Notes under the pieces: generated by a model
Database searches by the model: none
Seen by the model: only the letters and a program-made list of their open reading frames with translations
What the model was told of the DNA's origin: nothing
Source: Rhizobium sp. BT04
GTDB taxonomy: Bacteria; Pseudomonadota; Alphaproteobacteria; Rhizobiales; Rhizobiaceae
Length of the DNA stretch: 64,000 nt
NCBI RefSeq assembly: GCF_030053135.1
Contig: NZ_CP125652.1
Location: 3,156,501 to 3,220,500, forward strand
Reading direction: 5' to 3'
Translations under genes and position numbers: made by a program
Shown: in pieces, positions 53,537 to 63,531 of the stretch
How positions within the stretch are numbered: the first letter of the stretch is position 1
Layout: the number at the start of each line of letters is the position of its first letter

Positions 53537-54408
53537 TCTGCAGCCTCCCGGGCCAGCATTTCGCCGGCATGCCCCTGTGCGCGGCGGTCTTCGCAATGGT
53601 CGGTATCGGAGCAGACGAACATGCGCCCGCCCTTGTCGTCGAGAATGACCTCGTCGAGGTAGACCTCCTCTGCGCCGCAAAGGGCGCAGGGTTTGCCGAA
53701 GCGCTGGATTTCGAAGGGATGGTCTTCAAAGTCCAGGCTGACGACATCGGTATAGGGCGGCACCGCGTAGATGCGCTTTTCGCGGCCGGCGCCGAAAAGC
53801 TGCAGCGCTTCCGACCTGTGCATCTTCGGATTGTCGAACTTCGGTGTCGGCGAGGGATCCATGACGTAGCGGCCATGCACCTTGACGGGATAGGCATAGG
53901 TCGTGGCGATGCGGCCGTTATGGGCGATGTCCTCGTAGAGCTTCACATGCATCAGGCCGTATTCCTCGAGCGCATGCATCTTGCGGGTCTCGGTCTCGCG
54001 CGGTTCGAGGAAGCGCAGCGGTTCCGGGATTGGCACCTGATAGACGAGCACCTGGCCGGCTCCGAGCTTTTCCTCGGGGATGCGGTGGCGCGTCTGGATG
54101 ATCGTCGCCTCGCTGGTATGGGTGGTCACCGCGACATTGGCGACCTTCTGGAAGAAAGCGCGGATCGAAACGGCGTTGGTCGTATCGTCGGCACCCTGAT
54201 CGATGACCTTCAGCACGTCGTCAGGCCCGATGATCGAGGCCGTCACCTGCACGCCGCCGGTGCCCCAGCCATAGGGCATCGGCATTTCGCGCGAGGCGAA
54301 GGGCACCTGGTAGCCCGGAATGGCGATCGCCTTCAGGATGGCGCGGCGGATCATCCGCTTGGTCTGTTCGTCGAGATAGGCGAAGTTGTAGCTGGCCAGA
54401 TCGCTCAT
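53533..54408 (-). CDS. phnJ: Carbon-phosphorus lyase PhnJ (radical SAM enzyme)
   Basis: The 291-residue enzyme cleaves the C-P bond of 5-phosphoribosyl 1-phosphonate to an alkane and the 1,2-cyclic phosphate. The cluster-binding cysteines are all present (Cys241, 244, 266 and 272 in this numbering: CALC ... C ... C), and Gly32 (PGYQVPF), the glycyl-radical site, is conserved. MPMPYGWGTGGVQVTASIIG and YEDIAHNGRIATTY are also typical. It overlaps phnI and phnK by four bases each. Confidence 0.98.
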   Translation of the reverse strand: MSDLASYNFAYLDEQTKRMIRRAILKAIAIPGYQVPFASREMPMPYGWGTGGVQVTASIIGPDDVLKVIDQGADDTTNAVSIRAFFQKVANVAVTTHTSEATIIQTRHRIPEEKLGAGQVLVYQVPIPEPLRFLEPRETETRKMHALEEYGLMHVKLYEDIAHNGRIATTYAYPVKVHGRYVMDPSPTPKFDNPKMHRSEALQLFGAGREKRIYAVPPYTDVVSLDFEDHPFEIQRFGKPCALCGAEEVYLDEVILDDKGGRMFVCSDTDHCEDRRAQGHAGEMLAREAAE

Positions 54409-55511
54409 TCGGCGGCTTCCTTCATGTCTTCGCCGCCGTTGCGGGCGGCTTCGAATTCACGGCGCATGCGGCGGACGAGATCGAGTTCGGCCTGGAAGTC
54501 CACATAATGCGGCAGCTTCAGGTGCTCGACGAAGCCTGTCGCCTGGACGTTGTCGGAATGCGAGATGACGAATTCCTCGTCCTGGGCCGGCGCGGTGATA
54601 TCCTCGCCGAGCTCTTCGGCGCGTAGCGCCCGATCGACGAGCGACATCGCCATCGCCTTGCGCTCGCTCTGGCCGAACACCAGGCCGTAGCCGCGGGTAA
54701 ATTGCGGCGGTGCCTTGGCCGAACCCTTGAACTGGTTGACCATCTGGCACTCGGTGATCTGGATTGTGCCGAGCGAGACGGTGAAACCGAGTTCCGGCAC
54801 GTCGAATTCCACCTCGACGTCACCGATGCGGATTTCGCCGGTGAAGGGGTGGTTGCGGCCATAGCCGCGCTGGGTGGAATAACCGAGCGCCAGCAGGAAA
54901 CCTTCGTCGCCGCGGGCAAGCGCCTGCAGGCGCAGATCCCGGGTCATCGGAAATTCCATCGGCTCGCGGGTCAGATCGCCGATCTGGTGATCCTCCGGCA
55001 TGTCGCCGTCGGCTTCGATCAGGCCTTCCTCGCCGAGGATCTCGGAGACGCGCATGACGCGGCCGGTCTCGGCCGGACGCTGGGCCGGCGTCTCGACCGC
55101 CTCGTCCTGAAGCAGCGAGGGATCGAGCAGGCGGTGGGTATAGTCGAAGGTAGGCCCGAGCAGCTGTCCGCCCGGCAGATCTTTGTAGGTCGCCGAGATG
55201 CGGCGTTCGATCGTCATATCAGCCGTGTCGAGCGGCTTGGAATAGCCGAAGCGCGGCAGCGTCGTGCGGTAGGCGCGCAGCAGGAAGATGGCTTCGATCA
55301 TATCGCCGCGCGATTGGCGCACGGCAAGCGCCGCGAGCGTGCGGTCGAAAAGCGAAGCCTCGGCCATCACGCGGTCGACGGCGAGCGCCAACTGCGCCAC
55401 GATCTGGTCGATGCCGATCGCCGGCAGCGAACGGTCGCCGCGACGGCGGTCGGCGAGCAGCCGATGGGCATTGGCGATGGCGGCCTCGCCACCTTTGACG
55501 GCAACATACAT
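54405..55511 (-). CDS. phnI: C-P lyase complex subunit PhnI
   Basis: The 368-residue protein is a nucleosidase-like subunit that, with PhnGHL, couples phosphonate to ATP-derived ribose triphosphate. It begins MYVAVKGGEAAIANAHRLLA and has YSKPLDTADMTIERRISATY, LALGYSTQRGYGRNHPF and DFQAELDLVRRMRREFE, all PhnI features. It follows phnH by four bases and overlaps phnJ. Confidence 0.97.
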   Translation of the reverse strand: MYVAVKGGEAAIANAHRLLADRRRGDRSLPAIGIDQIVAQLALAVDRVMAEASLFDRTLAALAVRQSRGDMIEAIFLLRAYRTTLPRFGYSKPLDTADMTIERRISATYKDLPGGQLLGPTFDYTHRLLDPSLLQDEAVETPAQRPAETGRVMRVSEILGEEGLIEADGDMPEDHQIGDLTREPMEFPMTRDLRLQALARGDEGFLLALGYSTQRGYGRNHPFTGEIRIGDVEVEFDVPELGFTVSLGTIQITECQMVNQFKGSAKAPPQFTRGYGLVFGQSERKAMAMSLVDRALRAEELGEDITAPAQDEEFVISHSDNVQATGFVEHLKLPHYVDFQAELDLVRRMRREFEAARNGGEDMKEAAE

Positions 55512-55515
55512 GAGC

Positions 55516-56124
55516 TCAGATCTCCGTTGCTGTGATCTTGGTGGTGCGCGGCAGGCAGAGGAAATGTTTGCCCGCCGTCAGCACGATGTCGATGCCGCGC
55601 GGAAAGAGCGCGCGGTTCTCGGTCCAGAGCCTGAGGAAAGTTTCCGGCAGACCGACGGGGGCGATCTCCGTCACGCTCTGGATGCCCGGACCCATCAGCG
55701 CCAGCCTGCGGCCGCCCTCAAGATCGGCGAGTTCGATGACGACGGTCGTCGAGCGGTCGGGATATTCCTGCGTGCCGGACGCAAACAGACCGAAAGAGGA
55801 AAGGGCGGTGCCGGCCTCGGTGAAGGCAAAGCGCGCCTCGGCCTTTTCGGTGGTCAGCGGCGCACCGGTGTGGAAGCCGAGCCACTCCGGCACGGCCGAT
55901 TTCGCCAGTCCCTGGGAAAGCCAGACTGATGTGTCGTGGTCGCAAAGCGTCAGCGCGATCGCGCCGGCGGCGATGCCGAGCGGCGCCGGCGGCGCGGCAT
56001 CGGGCTGAACGGTCTGGATCGTGCCGGGGCGCGCCATGCCGTCCATCAGCATCTTGAAGACGCTCTGGGCGTGGAAAACCGGCTCGGCAAAGCCGCCGGT
56101 CAGCGCTTCTGTCTTCAGGCCCAT
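55516..56124 (-). CDS. phnH: C-P lyase complex subunit PhnH
   Basis: The 202-residue core subunit has the PhnH pattern: AEPVFHAQSVFKMLMDGMAR, GTIQTVQPDAAPP, and GPGIQSVTEIAPVGLPETFL with FPRGIDIVLTAGKHFLCLPR at the end. It forms the PhnG2H2I2J2 complex. The start overlaps the phnG stop by one base (TGATG). Confidence 0.96.
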   Translation of the reverse strand: MGLKTEALTGGFAEPVFHAQSVFKMLMDGMARPGTIQTVQPDAAPPAPLGIAAGAIALTLCDHDTSVWLSQGLAKSAVPEWLGFHTGAPLTTEKAEARFAFTEAGTALSSFGLFASGTQEYPDRSTTVVIELADLEGGRRLALMGPGIQSVTEIAPVGLPETFLRLWTENRALFPRGIDIVLTAGKHFLCLPRTTKITATEI

Positions 56125-56600
56125 CAGTTGTCTCCCCGCACCATGGTGAAGAAATCGACGCGGGTCGCCGCCGTCTCGTCGGCCTTGCGGCGTTCGGCAT
56201 CGGCGATCCGTCCAGCGATCGGCAAAAGCAGTGCCTGTTCGACGAAATCTTTTGTCGCCTCCTCCTGCCAGAGCGCGTCGAAGACCGCCGCAAGCCGGGC
56301 CTTCTCACGGTCGGTGCCGAGTGCCTGCGCATGGCCGACCGAGCCGGAATCCAGCCGAACCGTCGCCCGTGTCACCGTCACTTCGCCAAGATTGAAGGGC
56401 GCGCCGCCGCCGCCGATGCGCCCCCGCACCATCACCAGCCCGGTCTCCGGCCCGCGCACCGGATGCGCCGCAGGCTTTTGCGGCAACGCGTCCCAGACCG
56501 CCTGGAGTTCGCTGCGTTCCGCGCGCGCCAGCAGATCGGCGGCGCGCTTGCGCCCGGATGCCGTCTGTGACGCAGCGTCTTTCCTGTCCGCTGAGATCAT
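56124..56600 (-). CDS. phnG: C-P lyase complex subunit PhnG
   Basis: The 158-residue core subunit, first gene of the leftward phn operon. The sequence GLVMVRGRIGGGGAPFNLGE and VTRATVRLDSGSVGHAQALG is the PhnG signature, with GTDREKARLAAVFDAL following. GAGGAAG precedes ATG 56600. The PhnF-type palindrome sits at 56618-56635, just upstream. Confidence 0.96.
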   Translation of the reverse strand: MISADRKDAASQTASGRKRAADLLARAERSELQAVWDALPQKPAAHPVRGPETGLVMVRGRIGGGGAPFNLGEVTVTRATVRLDSGSVGHAQALGTDREKARLAAVFDALWQEEATKDFVEQALLLPIAGRIADAERRKADETAATRVDFFTMVRGDN

Positions 56601-56617
56601 CGCTGCTTCCTCTCAAA

Positions 56618-56635
56618 TGTCTATTGATATAGACA
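56618..56635. promoter_or_regulatory. PhnF operator candidate
   Basis: TGTCTAT-tgat-ATAGACA is a perfect 7-bp inverted repeat with a 4-bp spacer. It lies between phnG and the divergent GntR gene phnF, 18 bases before the phnG start. The form is that of a GntR/HutC-family binding site, and its position allows control of both directions. Confidence 0.75.
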
Positions 56636-56717
56636 ACCATACAAGATATGCCTACGCTTAAATCGATGTCGTGACAAGCGTGTGACGTCGTCGGTTTGAA
56701 ATGGCAGGACGGGGCGA

Positions 56718-57455
56718 ATGGCGGGATTGAAACAGGTGCAAAGGCAGACTGGCGTGGCGCTCTGGCGCCAGATCGCCGACCGGATTCGCGAGGCGATCAG
56801 CAGCGGAGCCTATGACGAAACAGCCATGGTGCCGCCGGAAACGATCCTGGCGCAGCAATTCGGCGTCAACCGGCATACGGTGCGCAGCGCTTTGGCGGCG
56901 CTGGCGCAGGAGGGAATCGTGCGTGCGGTACAAGGTCGCGGCACGCTGATCGAGCGCAAGGAGCGGCTGAATTTCCCGATCACAAAGCGTACGCGCTTCA
57001 GCGCCGGCATCGGCGATCAGGCGCGTGAGATGCGCGGCCTTCTGCTCGATGAGGCGAAGGAGGAAGCAAGTTCCGAGATTGCCCGCTGGCTGGGCCTGAA
57101 GTCGGGAGAAGAGGTGATCCGGCTGGAAACCCTGCGCCATGCCGACAGGCGGCCGGTTTCAAAGGCGACGAGCTGGTTTCCCGCCATCCGCTTCGCCGGG
57201 ATCGGTCAAGCCTACCGGAAGCATGAATCGATCACCAAGGCTTTCGCCGAACTCGGCCTGTCGGACTATATCAGAGCGACCACCGAGGTGACGGCCGCTC
57301 ATGCGAGTGCCGCCGACATGGCCGACCTCGAACTCACCCCCGGCGCGATCCTGCTGATTACCAAGGCGATGAATACCGATCTTGACGGCGTGCCGGTACA
57401 ATATTCGATCAGCCGCTTTGCGGCCGACCGGGTGCAGTTCACGATCGAGAACTGA
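56718..57455 (+). CDS. phnF: PhnF, GntR/HutC-family regulator of phosphonate metabolism
   Basis: The 245-residue repressor has an N-terminal GntR winged helix (TGVALWRQIADRIREAISSG, recognition helix LAQQFGVNRHTVRSALAALA) and a C-terminal UTRA ligand domain (SKATSWFPAIRFAGIGQAYR to QYSISRFAADRVQFTIEN). It is transcribed away from phnG with the palindrome between them. GGGG lies upstream of the ATG. It converges with gpmA, and a GC-rich hairpin (57471-57499) lies in the 53-base gap. Confidence 0.93.
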   Translation: MAGLKQVQRQTGVALWRQIADRIREAISSGAYDETAMVPPETILAQQFGVNRHTVRSALAALAQEGIVRAVQGRGTLIERKERLNFPITKRTRFSAGIGDQAREMRGLLLDEAKEEASSEIARWLGLKSGEEVIRLETLRHADRRPVSKATSWFPAIRFAGIGQAYRKHESITKAFAELGLSDYIRATTEVTAAHASAADMADLELTPGAILLITKAMNTDLDGVPVQYSISRFAADRVQFTIEN

Positions 57456-57508
57456 GGCCCAGAATTGGAAGGCGTGCCAGCCGATTCCAGTGGCACGCCG
57501 TACCGAAT

Positions 57509-58144
57509 TCAGTGCGCGCCGGACATGTCGCCGAGCACTTCCTTGGAGGCGACGGTGGAATCCGCCTTCAGCTTGTAGACCATCGGCACACCGGTCGCGA
57601 GGTTGAGGGCGAGCACGCCTTCTTTGCTCAGCTTGTCGAGCACCATGACAAGCGAGCGCAGCGAATTGCCGTGTGCGGCAACTAGCACCTTTTCGCCCCT
57701 GAGCACGCGCGGCAGGATTTCGGTGAGGTAATAGGGCCAGACGCGGGCGCCGGTGTCGCGCAGGCTTTCGCCGCCCGGAGGCGGCACGTCATAGGAGCGG
57801 CGCCAGACATGCACCTGTTCCTCGCCCCATTTGGCGCGCGCATCGTCCTTGTTGAGGCCGGAGAGATCGCCATAGTCGCGCTCGTTCAGCGCCTGGTCGC
57901 GGATCGTCTGGAGATCGGGCTGGCCGACCTTGTCGAGGACGAGCTTCAAGGTGTGCTGCGCGCGCACCAGCGCCGAGGTGTAAGCGACGTCGAATTTGAT
58001 CCCGTATTCGGCCAGCGCCTCACCCCCGGCCTTGGCTTCCTGAATTCCGAGTTCGGTCAGATCGGGATCCTTCCAGCCGGTGAAGAGATTCTTCAGGTTC
58101 CAGTCACTCTGGCCGTGGCGAACGAGGACGAGGGTACCGCTCAT
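57509..58144 (-). CDS. gpmA: 2,3-bisphosphoglycerate-dependent phosphoglycerate mutase
   Basis: The 211-residue glycolytic enzyme interconverts 3- and 2-phosphoglycerate. The catalytic phosphohistidine is in [55 protein letters not shown] and the second histidine in [16 protein letters not shown] follow. It is the short alphaproteobacterial dPGM form. It lies 21 bases after dapB in the same leftward run. Confidence 0.97.
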   Translation of the reverse strand: MSGTLVLVRHGQSDWNLKNLFTGWKDPDLTELGIQEAKAGGEALAEYGIKFDVAYTSALVRAQHTLKLVLDKVGQPDLQTIRDQALNERDYGDLSGLNKDDARAKWGEEQVHVWRRSYDVPPPGGESLRDTGARVWPYYLTEILPRVLRGEKVLVAAHGNSLRSLVMVLDKLSKEGVLALNLATGVPMVYKLKADSTVASKEVLGDMSGAH

Positions 58145-58165
58145 GAATATGCCTCCGTAGTATCG

Positions 58166-58990
58166 TTATTGGGAAGAAAGCCCGAGCACGTCGAGCATGG
58201 AATAGAGACCCGGCTTCTTGTCGCGCGCCCAAAGGGCCGCCTTGATGGCGCCGCGCGCAAAGATCGAGCGGTCGGCCGCACTGTGCGACAGCGTGACGAT
58301 TTCGCCTTCTCCCGCAAAAAGCACCGAATGCTCGCCAATGACGGAACCGCCGCGCAGCGTCGCAAAGCCGATCGTGCCCGCCTCGCGGGCGCCGGTATGG
58401 CCGTCGCGCACCCTGACCGATTTCGAGGCGAGTTCGATGCCGCGCCCCTTGGCCGCGGCCTCGCCGAACAGAAGGGCGGTGCCGGAAGGCGCATCCACCT
58501 TGTGCTTGTGGTGCATTTCCAGGATCTCGATATCCCAGTCGGCCGGCTCGAGCGCCCGTGCCGCCTGCTCGGCGAGCACGCTGAGCAGATTGACCCCGAG
58601 GCTCATATTGCCCGACTTGACGACGCGGGCGTGGCGGGCGGCGGCGGCGATCTTCGCGTTGTCCTCTGCCGAACAGCCGGTCGTGCCGATCACATGTACG
58701 ATGCGCGCCTGCGCGGCGAGGCCCGAGAATTCCACGGTTGCGGCAGGCGAGGTGAAGTCGAGCACGCCTTCGGCATCGAGAAAGGCGTTGAGCGGATCGT
58801 CGCCGATAATGACGCCGGTCGGGCCGAGACCGGCGATCTCGCCGGCATCCTTGCCGATAAAGGGCGAGCCGGTGCGTTCGACCGCGGCATGCAGCCTCAC
58901 GCCGTCGATCGAATGGATGAGCCGGATCAGCGTCTGCCCCATGCGCCCTGCCGCGCCGACCACCACCAGTTTCATCGCAGCATCGCTCAT
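58166..58990 (-). CDS. dapB: 4-hydroxy-tetrahydrodipicolinate reductase
   Basis: The 274-residue NAD(P)H enzyme of lysine/diaminopimelate synthesis shows [18 protein letters not shown], the [14 protein letters not shown] segment, [14 protein letters not shown], and the catalytic signature [20 protein letters not shown]. The ATG at 58990 was used, and the next ATG five codons in is the alternative. It lies 15 bases after the ABC exporter gene. Confidence 0.97.
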   Translation of the reverse strand: MSDAAMKLVVVGAAGRMGQTLIRLIHSIDGVRLHAAVERTGSPFIGKDAGEIAGLGPTGVIIGDDPLNAFLDAEGVLDFTSPAATVEFSGLAAQARIVHVIGTTGCSAEDNAKIAAAARHARVVKSGNMSLGVNLLSVLAEQAARALEPADWDIEILEMHHKHKVDAPSGTALLFGEAAAKGRGIELASKSVRVRDGHTGAREAGTIGFATLRGGSVIGEHSVLFAGEGEIVTLSHSAADRSIFARGAIKAALWARDKKPGLYSMLDVLGLSSQ

Positions 58991-59005
58991 CTCAGTCTCA
59001 CCAGC

Positions 59006-60793
59006 TCAGTGTGAATCGGAGGCCGAAGGCCTCTGCAGATTGTTGAGGCGAGCGTAAAGACCGTCGCTGACCTTCGCAAGCGTCTCGTGATTGCCTTGCT
59101 CGACGACACGGCCCTGCTGCATGACGACGATCTTGTCGGCGCGCACCACGGTCGAAAGCCGGTGGGCGATGACAACGACGGTGCGTCCGGTCATCGCCTC
59201 GTCGAGCGCCTTCTGAACCGCCGCCTCGGATTCGGTGTCGAGGGCCGACGTCGCCTCGTCGAGAAGCAGGATCGGCGCATTGCGCACCAGCGCACGCGCA
59301 ATCGACAGCCGCTGGCGCTGGCCGCCCGAAAGCGTCACGCCGTTTTCGCCGACGGCCGTCTCGTAACCCTGCGGCTGTGCCGAGATGAAGTCATGCGCAT
59401 AGGCAAGCCGGGCCGCTTCTTCCACCTCGGCATCCGTCGCCTCCGGCCGGCCGTAGCGGATATTGTCGCGGATCGTGCCCTCGAACAGATAGGGCTGCTG
59501 CGAGACATAGGCGAGCTGCTGGCGCAGCGACTTCTTGGTGATGTGGGCGATATCCTGCCCGTCGATCAGGATTTCGCCTTCGCGCGGATCGTAGAAGCGC
59601 GGAATGAGGCTGATGACGGTGGATTTGCCGGCGCCCGAGGGACCGACCAGCGCCGTGGTGGCGCCGCCCTCGGCGATGAAGCTCACGCCGCTGAGCACGC
59701 TCTCATTGCCGTAGGCGAAGGACACATTGCGGAATTCGATCCTCGCCTGCGTCACCGCCAGCGGCTTTGCATCCGGCAGGTCGCGCTGGCGCGGTTCCAT
59801 GTCGAGCAGTTCGTAGATCATCCGCGCATTGACGACGGCACGCTCCATCTGCACCTGCAGGCGGGCAAGCCGGCGGGCCGGGTCATAGGCCAGCAGCAGC
59901 GCGGTCACGAAGGAGAAGAAGGCGCCCGGCGGCACATTGTAGTAGATCGAGCGGTAGGCGGCATAGGCAAGCACGCTGGCAACGGCAAAGCCTGCGAAAC
60001 TCTCCGTCAGCGGAGAGGTGCGTTCGGACAGCCGGGCTATCCGGTTCGCCCGGTTTTCGGCGCCCGTGATGAGTTTGTTGACCTTGCGCTCCAGCTCCTC
60101 TTCCATCGTAAAGGCTTTGACGATGGCGATGCCCTGGATGGTCTCCTGCATGGCGCCGAGCACATGGCTGTTCAAATGCACCGCCTCGCGGGTCGCCGAG
60201 CGTAGCCGCTTGGAAACATAGCGCAGCGCATAAAGCAGCGGCGGCGCCATGATGAACACGGCAAGGCTGAGCAGCGGATCCTGGAGGATCATCACGCCGA
60301 GCAGCGAGATGAAGGTCAAGAGGTCGCGCACGGTCGAAGTGATCGTCAGGTTGAGCACGTCGCGGATGCCGCTGACGTTCTGGCTCACCTGCGCGGCGAT
60401 ATGGGCAGAGCGCGCCTCGCTGAAGAAGCCGACCGAAAGCGTCATCAGATGCGAATACAGCCGGCGCTGGTAACGCGCGACGATATTGTTGCCGACCTTG
60501 GAAAGCGCCACCGCCTGGCCGTAGCTCGCAAAACCACGCAGCACGAAGGCGATGAAGATCGAAAGACAGATGATCCAGACGACGTCGGCGCGGCGGTTGG
60601 CGAAGGCCTCGTCGATGATCGCCCGCATGATCCAGGCGGTAAACGCCGTCGAGAGCGCCACCACGATGAGACAGACAATCGCAAAGACATAGCCCCAGAG
60701 ATGGTCGCGGCCGTTTTCAGCGATGATGCGCTTCAGGATGCCGGTTACGGTATCGCTGCTGACGCTCTGCGTTCTGCTTTCCGCCGCTTCCAA
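59006..60793 (-). CDS. MsbA-like ABC exporter (fused membrane and ATPase domains)
   Basis: The 595-residue half-transporter has an ABC transmembrane type-1 domain with six helices (about 30-320) and a nucleotide-binding domain with Walker A ALVGPSGAGKSTVISLIPRF, Q-loop YVSQQPYLFEGTIRDNI, signature LSGGQRQRLSIARAL and Walker B PILLLDEATSALDTES. It resembles lipid A/multidrug exporters, but the substrate is unknown. A TTG at 60793, eight bases after AGGAAA, is the start. It lies in the glk-dapB-gpmA run. Confidence 0.92.
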   Translation of the reverse strand: MEAAESRTQSVSSDTVTGILKRIIAENGRDHLWGYVFAIVCLIVVALSTAFTAWIMRAIIDEAFANRRADVVWIICLSIFIAFVLRGFASYGQAVALSKVGNNIVARYQRRLYSHLMTLSVGFFSEARSAHIAAQVSQNVSGIRDVLNLTITSTVRDLLTFISLLGVMILQDPLLSLAVFIMAPPLLYALRYVSKRLRSATREAVHLNSHVLGAMQETIQGIAIVKAFTMEEELERKVNKLITGAENRANRIARLSERTSPLTESFAGFAVASVLAYAAYRSIYYNVPPGAFFSFVTALLLAYDPARRLARLQVQMERAVVNARMIYELLDMEPRQRDLPDAKPLAVTQARIEFRNVSFAYGNESVLSGVSFIAEGGATTALVGPSGAGKSTVISLIPRFYDPREGEILIDGQDIAHITKKSLRQQLAYVSQQPYLFEGTIRDNIRYGRPEATDAEVEEAARLAYAHDFISAQPQGYETAVGENGVTLSGGQRQRLSIARALVRNAPILLLDEATSALDTESEAAVQKALDEAMTGRTVVVIAHRLSTVVRADKIVVMQQGRVVEQGNHETLAKVSDGLYARLNNLQRPSASDSH

Positions 60794-60882
60794 AAATGAG
60801 GTTTCCTGTCTCGGACCAAGCGCTCCGCGAAGGCGAGGCGCACTTTTGCCGGGGTCTATAAAGAGTTGGGACCGGTTTGGCT

Positions 60883-60923
60883 AGAGCGCCCAGGCGTCCG
60901 GATAGGACGCACCGGGGACGCTC
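60883..60923. repeat. Imperfect palindrome between glk and the ABC exporter gene
   Basis: AGAGCGCCC ... GGACGCTCT encloses a perfect GCGTCC-ggata-GGACGC hairpin. It has no T run, so it is more likely an intergenic repeat or mRNA-processing hairpin than a terminator. Confidence 0.5.
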
Positions 60924-60945
60924 TCTTTGCCGTGCGCGCCCGAGC

Positions 60946-61971
60946 CTAACGCCGCCAGCGGCGGCCCTCCGTCGAGACGCCGAAATTGGCCGGCATCCGG
61001 GCATAGGAGGAAAGCCCGGCAAGCGCTGCCAAGGGATGCGTCACCACATAGGTCGGGATGGTGCGAAGCAGGGCGGTATGCGGCGCCTTATCCTCGAAGG
61101 CCAAACGGAATTCCGGTTTCTTCAGCGCCGGGAGGATCTTCTGCGAGATGCCGCCCGAGAGATAGACGCCGCCGCGCGCCATGAACACCATCGCCATGTC
61201 GCCCGCCACGCGGCCGAGATAGGTGGCAAACAGCGAGACGGTCTCGACGGCCGCCTTGTCGCTGCCGGCAAGCGCGTGCGAGGTGATGTCGGCGGGATCC
61301 TTCATCGTCGGCTTGAGGCCGTCGACCACGCAGATGGCGTTATAGAGGTTGACGAGACCGCGCCCGCAGAGAATCTGCTCGGCCGAAACACGCCCCTCGA
61401 TCGTCTCGATATGCGGGAAGAGCTGATAGTCGCGCTTGCTGCGCGGCCCGAGATCGATATGACCACCTTCGCCGGGAACCGGGATCCAGCTGTGCTGGGC
61501 ATGCACCAGCCCGCCGACGCCGAGGCCGGTGCCCGGTCCGAGCACGACGCGCGACGCGATCATGTCGCCGGTGGCGTCGCCGATGCGTTCGCGGTTCTCG
61601 TCCGAAAGGGCGGCGACGGCCAGCGCTTGCGCCTCGAAATCGTTGACGACGAGCACGTCCTCGATGCCGAGGCCTTCGATCATCGTCTTTGGCCGCACCA
61701 CCCAGTCGCAATTGGTCAGCGGGATCTCGTCGTCGTTGATCGGGCCGGCGACGGCAAGGATCGCCGAGCGCGGCTGCACGGCTGTTTTGTCGAGCACGCC
61801 TTTCTGGATCGCTTCGTCGATGGTGGTGAAATCAGCCGTGCGCACGTTCGGAAACTGCTTCGGCTCGGCATAGGCATCGGTCAGGATGGAGAAGCGGGCA
61901 TTGGTGCCGCCGATATCGCCGATCAGGATCGGGAAAGGCAGCGGAGCGGTGCTGTTGTTCGGTTTTGGCAT
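60946..61971 (-). CDS. glk: Glucokinase
   Basis: The 341-residue ROK-unrelated bacterial glucokinase (Glk/PF02685) phosphorylates glucose. Motifs: [18 protein letters not shown] phosphate-binding loop, [10 protein letters not shown] with the catalytic Asp, [33 protein letters not shown], and [18 protein letters not shown]. It begins 17 bases after mgsA, suggesting cotranscription of two enzymes acting around upper glycolysis. Confidence 0.97.
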   Translation of the reverse strand: MPKPNNSTAPLPFPILIGDIGGTNARFSILTDAYAEPKQFPNVRTADFTTIDEAIQKGVLDKTAVQPRSAILAVAGPINDDEIPLTNCDWVVRPKTMIEGLGIEDVLVVNDFEAQALAVAALSDENRERIGDATGDMIASRVVLGPGTGLGVGGLVHAQHSWIPVPGEGGHIDLGPRSKRDYQLFPHIETIEGRVSAEQILCGRGLVNLYNAICVVDGLKPTMKDPADITSHALAGSDKAAVETVSLFATYLGRVAGDMAMVFMARGGVYLSGGISQKILPALKKPEFRLAFEDKAPHTALLRTIPTYVVTHPLAALAGLSSYARMPANFGVSTEGRRWRR

Positions 61972-61988
61972 GGCCGGTTCCGTGCTGA

Positions 61989-62369
61989 TCAGGCTTCGAG
62001 TGTGGGAAGAAGTTTTATAGCGGTCGCGTGGTTGAGCGCCATCGGAATATCGTAAACGATGGCGAGCCGCATCAGCGCCTTAACGTCGACATCGTGTGGC
62101 ATCGGCGTCAAGGGGTCGACGAAGAAGATCAGGGCGCCGACCTCGCCGGTCGAAATCAGCGCGCCGATCTGCTGGTCGCCGCCGAGCGGTCCGCTTTTTA
62201 GCCTCGTGACGTCGAGATCGGGGGCGGCGTCGAGCACCCGCCCGCCAGTCGTGCCGGTGGCGACGATCTTCCAGCGGGAGAGAATGTCCCGGTTGGCGCG
62301 GGCGAAGTCCGCCATGTCGTCCTTCTTCTGGTCATGCGCAATCAATGCAAGGCATTTACCGCCGGCCAT
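61989..62369 (-). CDS. mgsA: Methylglyoxal synthase
   Basis: The 126-residue enzyme converts dihydroxyacetone phosphate to methylglyoxal, relieving sugar-phosphate stress. It has [20 protein letters not shown] at the start, ATGTTGGRV for phosphate binding, the catalytic Asp in [14 protein letters not shown], and [25 protein letters not shown] lies five bases before ATG 62369. It is grouped with glk and gpmA, a glycolytic theme. Confidence 0.96.
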   Translation of the reverse strand: MAGGKCLALIAHDQKKDDMADFARANRDILSRWKIVATGTTGGRVLDAAPDLDVTRLKSGPLGGDQQIGALISTGEVGALIFFVDPLTPMPHDVDVKALMRLAIVYDIPMALNHATAIKLLPTLEA

Positions 62370-62454
62370 CAACCCCTCCGCCCAAGCAATTCAATCGATT
62401 TGACCGCTTCTATACCAAGAATTTGCGATTTGAAAGACAAGGCGCCGGTGCTCC

Positions 62455-63531
62455 TTATTGGATCGCCGGCTTGTCGTTCGGAACCGGGCCGACATCGGGC
62501 AGTTCTCCGTCGGCATCGGCAGCGGGCTCCGCTGCCGGAGCGGCGGTGAGGGCGCTTGCGGCCGAAGGCCCGCCATAGGTGGCGGCCTGCATCGAGGCGA
62601 CGGAAGCGGCATCGAGCACGGCGGCGCAGGCCTTCGGCAGGTCGGAGACCATCATCTCGCGCGGCGGCTTCGGCGGCTTGGCGCCGGGCTTCGGCGGTTT
62701 CGGCGGCGCCCAGGGCGCCGGCGTGAACCACCAGGCGAGCGACTTGTCGCAGCCGTCGCCGGCGGCAACAGGGGGCTGCGGTGTGCATCCGGCCGCGCCG
62801 GCCGGGCATTTGATGCGGATGTGGAAATGCGAGTCATGGCCGTATTCCGGCCGGAGCTTGCCGAGATTGGTGCGGTCGCCCGTCCAAGTATCGCACATCT
62901 TCTTCTTGATCGCCGGATTGACGAAGATACGCTCCACCTCGGGATAGCTTGCCGCCAGCATCAACAGCCGCGCCCGCGATGGCGTCCACACCTTGGGGTC
63001 GACGGTCAGGAACTTGTCCTTCTGCAGCATCGAGGTGAAGGGCAGATCCTCGCGCTCCTGCGCCGTCATGCGGCGCGCCGGCATCGGCGTAAACCAGACA
63101 TCGGCATCGAGGCCGATCTGATGCGAGGCGTGACCGTTCAACATCGGCCCGCCACGCGGCTGCGCGATGTCGCCGACGAGCAGGCCCGGCCAGCCGGCAT
63201 ATTTGGCGCCATCCTCAGAAAGACGCTCGAGCAACGCGATCATTGCCGGATTGCCCCAGCGGCGGTTGCGCGAAAGCCGCATTGCCTCCCAGGTCGGTCC
63301 GTCGGTCGGCAGCGCCACCGCACCCGTCATACAGCCTTTCGCGTAAAACCCGATTGGCTGCGCCGGCCCCTGCGTCGGCAGGCCGACGGCGCCGAACTGC
63401 CCCTTGGCGCTGCCCGGGCTCGGGGTCTTCTGCTCCGCGCCGACGTCGCCGGCGGCAAGGCTTGCGCCGATTGCGCCGGCAAGCGTCAGTTTGCCGAATG
63501 TCCTGAAAGCCTGAGCGAAGCCGAAAGCCAT
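62455..63531 (-). CDS. mepA: Penicillin-insensitive murein endopeptidase (MepA)
   Basis: The 358-residue zinc LAS-family peptidase cleaves D-Ala-mDAP crosslinks in the periplasm. A signal peptide (1-30) precedes the catalytic core with GPMLNGHASHQIGLDADVWF (zinc His and Asp) and GHDSHFHIRIKCPAGAAGC. Compared with E. coli MepA (about 270 residues), it has a C-terminal Pro/Lys/Ala-rich extension (about 270-358) containing GAKPPKPPREMMVSDLP. The start at 63531 gives a proper signal peptide. Confidence 0.94.
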   Translation of the reverse strand: MAFGFAQAFRTFGKLTLAGAIGASLAAGDVGAEQKTPSPGSAKGQFGAVGLPTQGPAQPIGFYAKGCMTGAVALPTDGPTWEAMRLSRNRRWGNPAMIALLERLSEDGAKYAGWPGLLVGDIAQPRGGPMLNGHASHQIGLDADVWFTPMPARRMTAQEREDLPFTSMLQKDKFLTVDPKVWTPSRARLLMLAASYPEVERIFVNPAIKKKMCDTWTGDRTNLGKLRPEYGHDSHFHIRIKCPAGAAGCTPQPPVAAGDGCDKSLAWWFTPAPWAPPKPPKPGAKPPKPPREMMVSDLPKACAAVLDAASVASMQAATYGGPSAASALTAAPAAEPAADADGELPDVGPVPNDKPAIQ

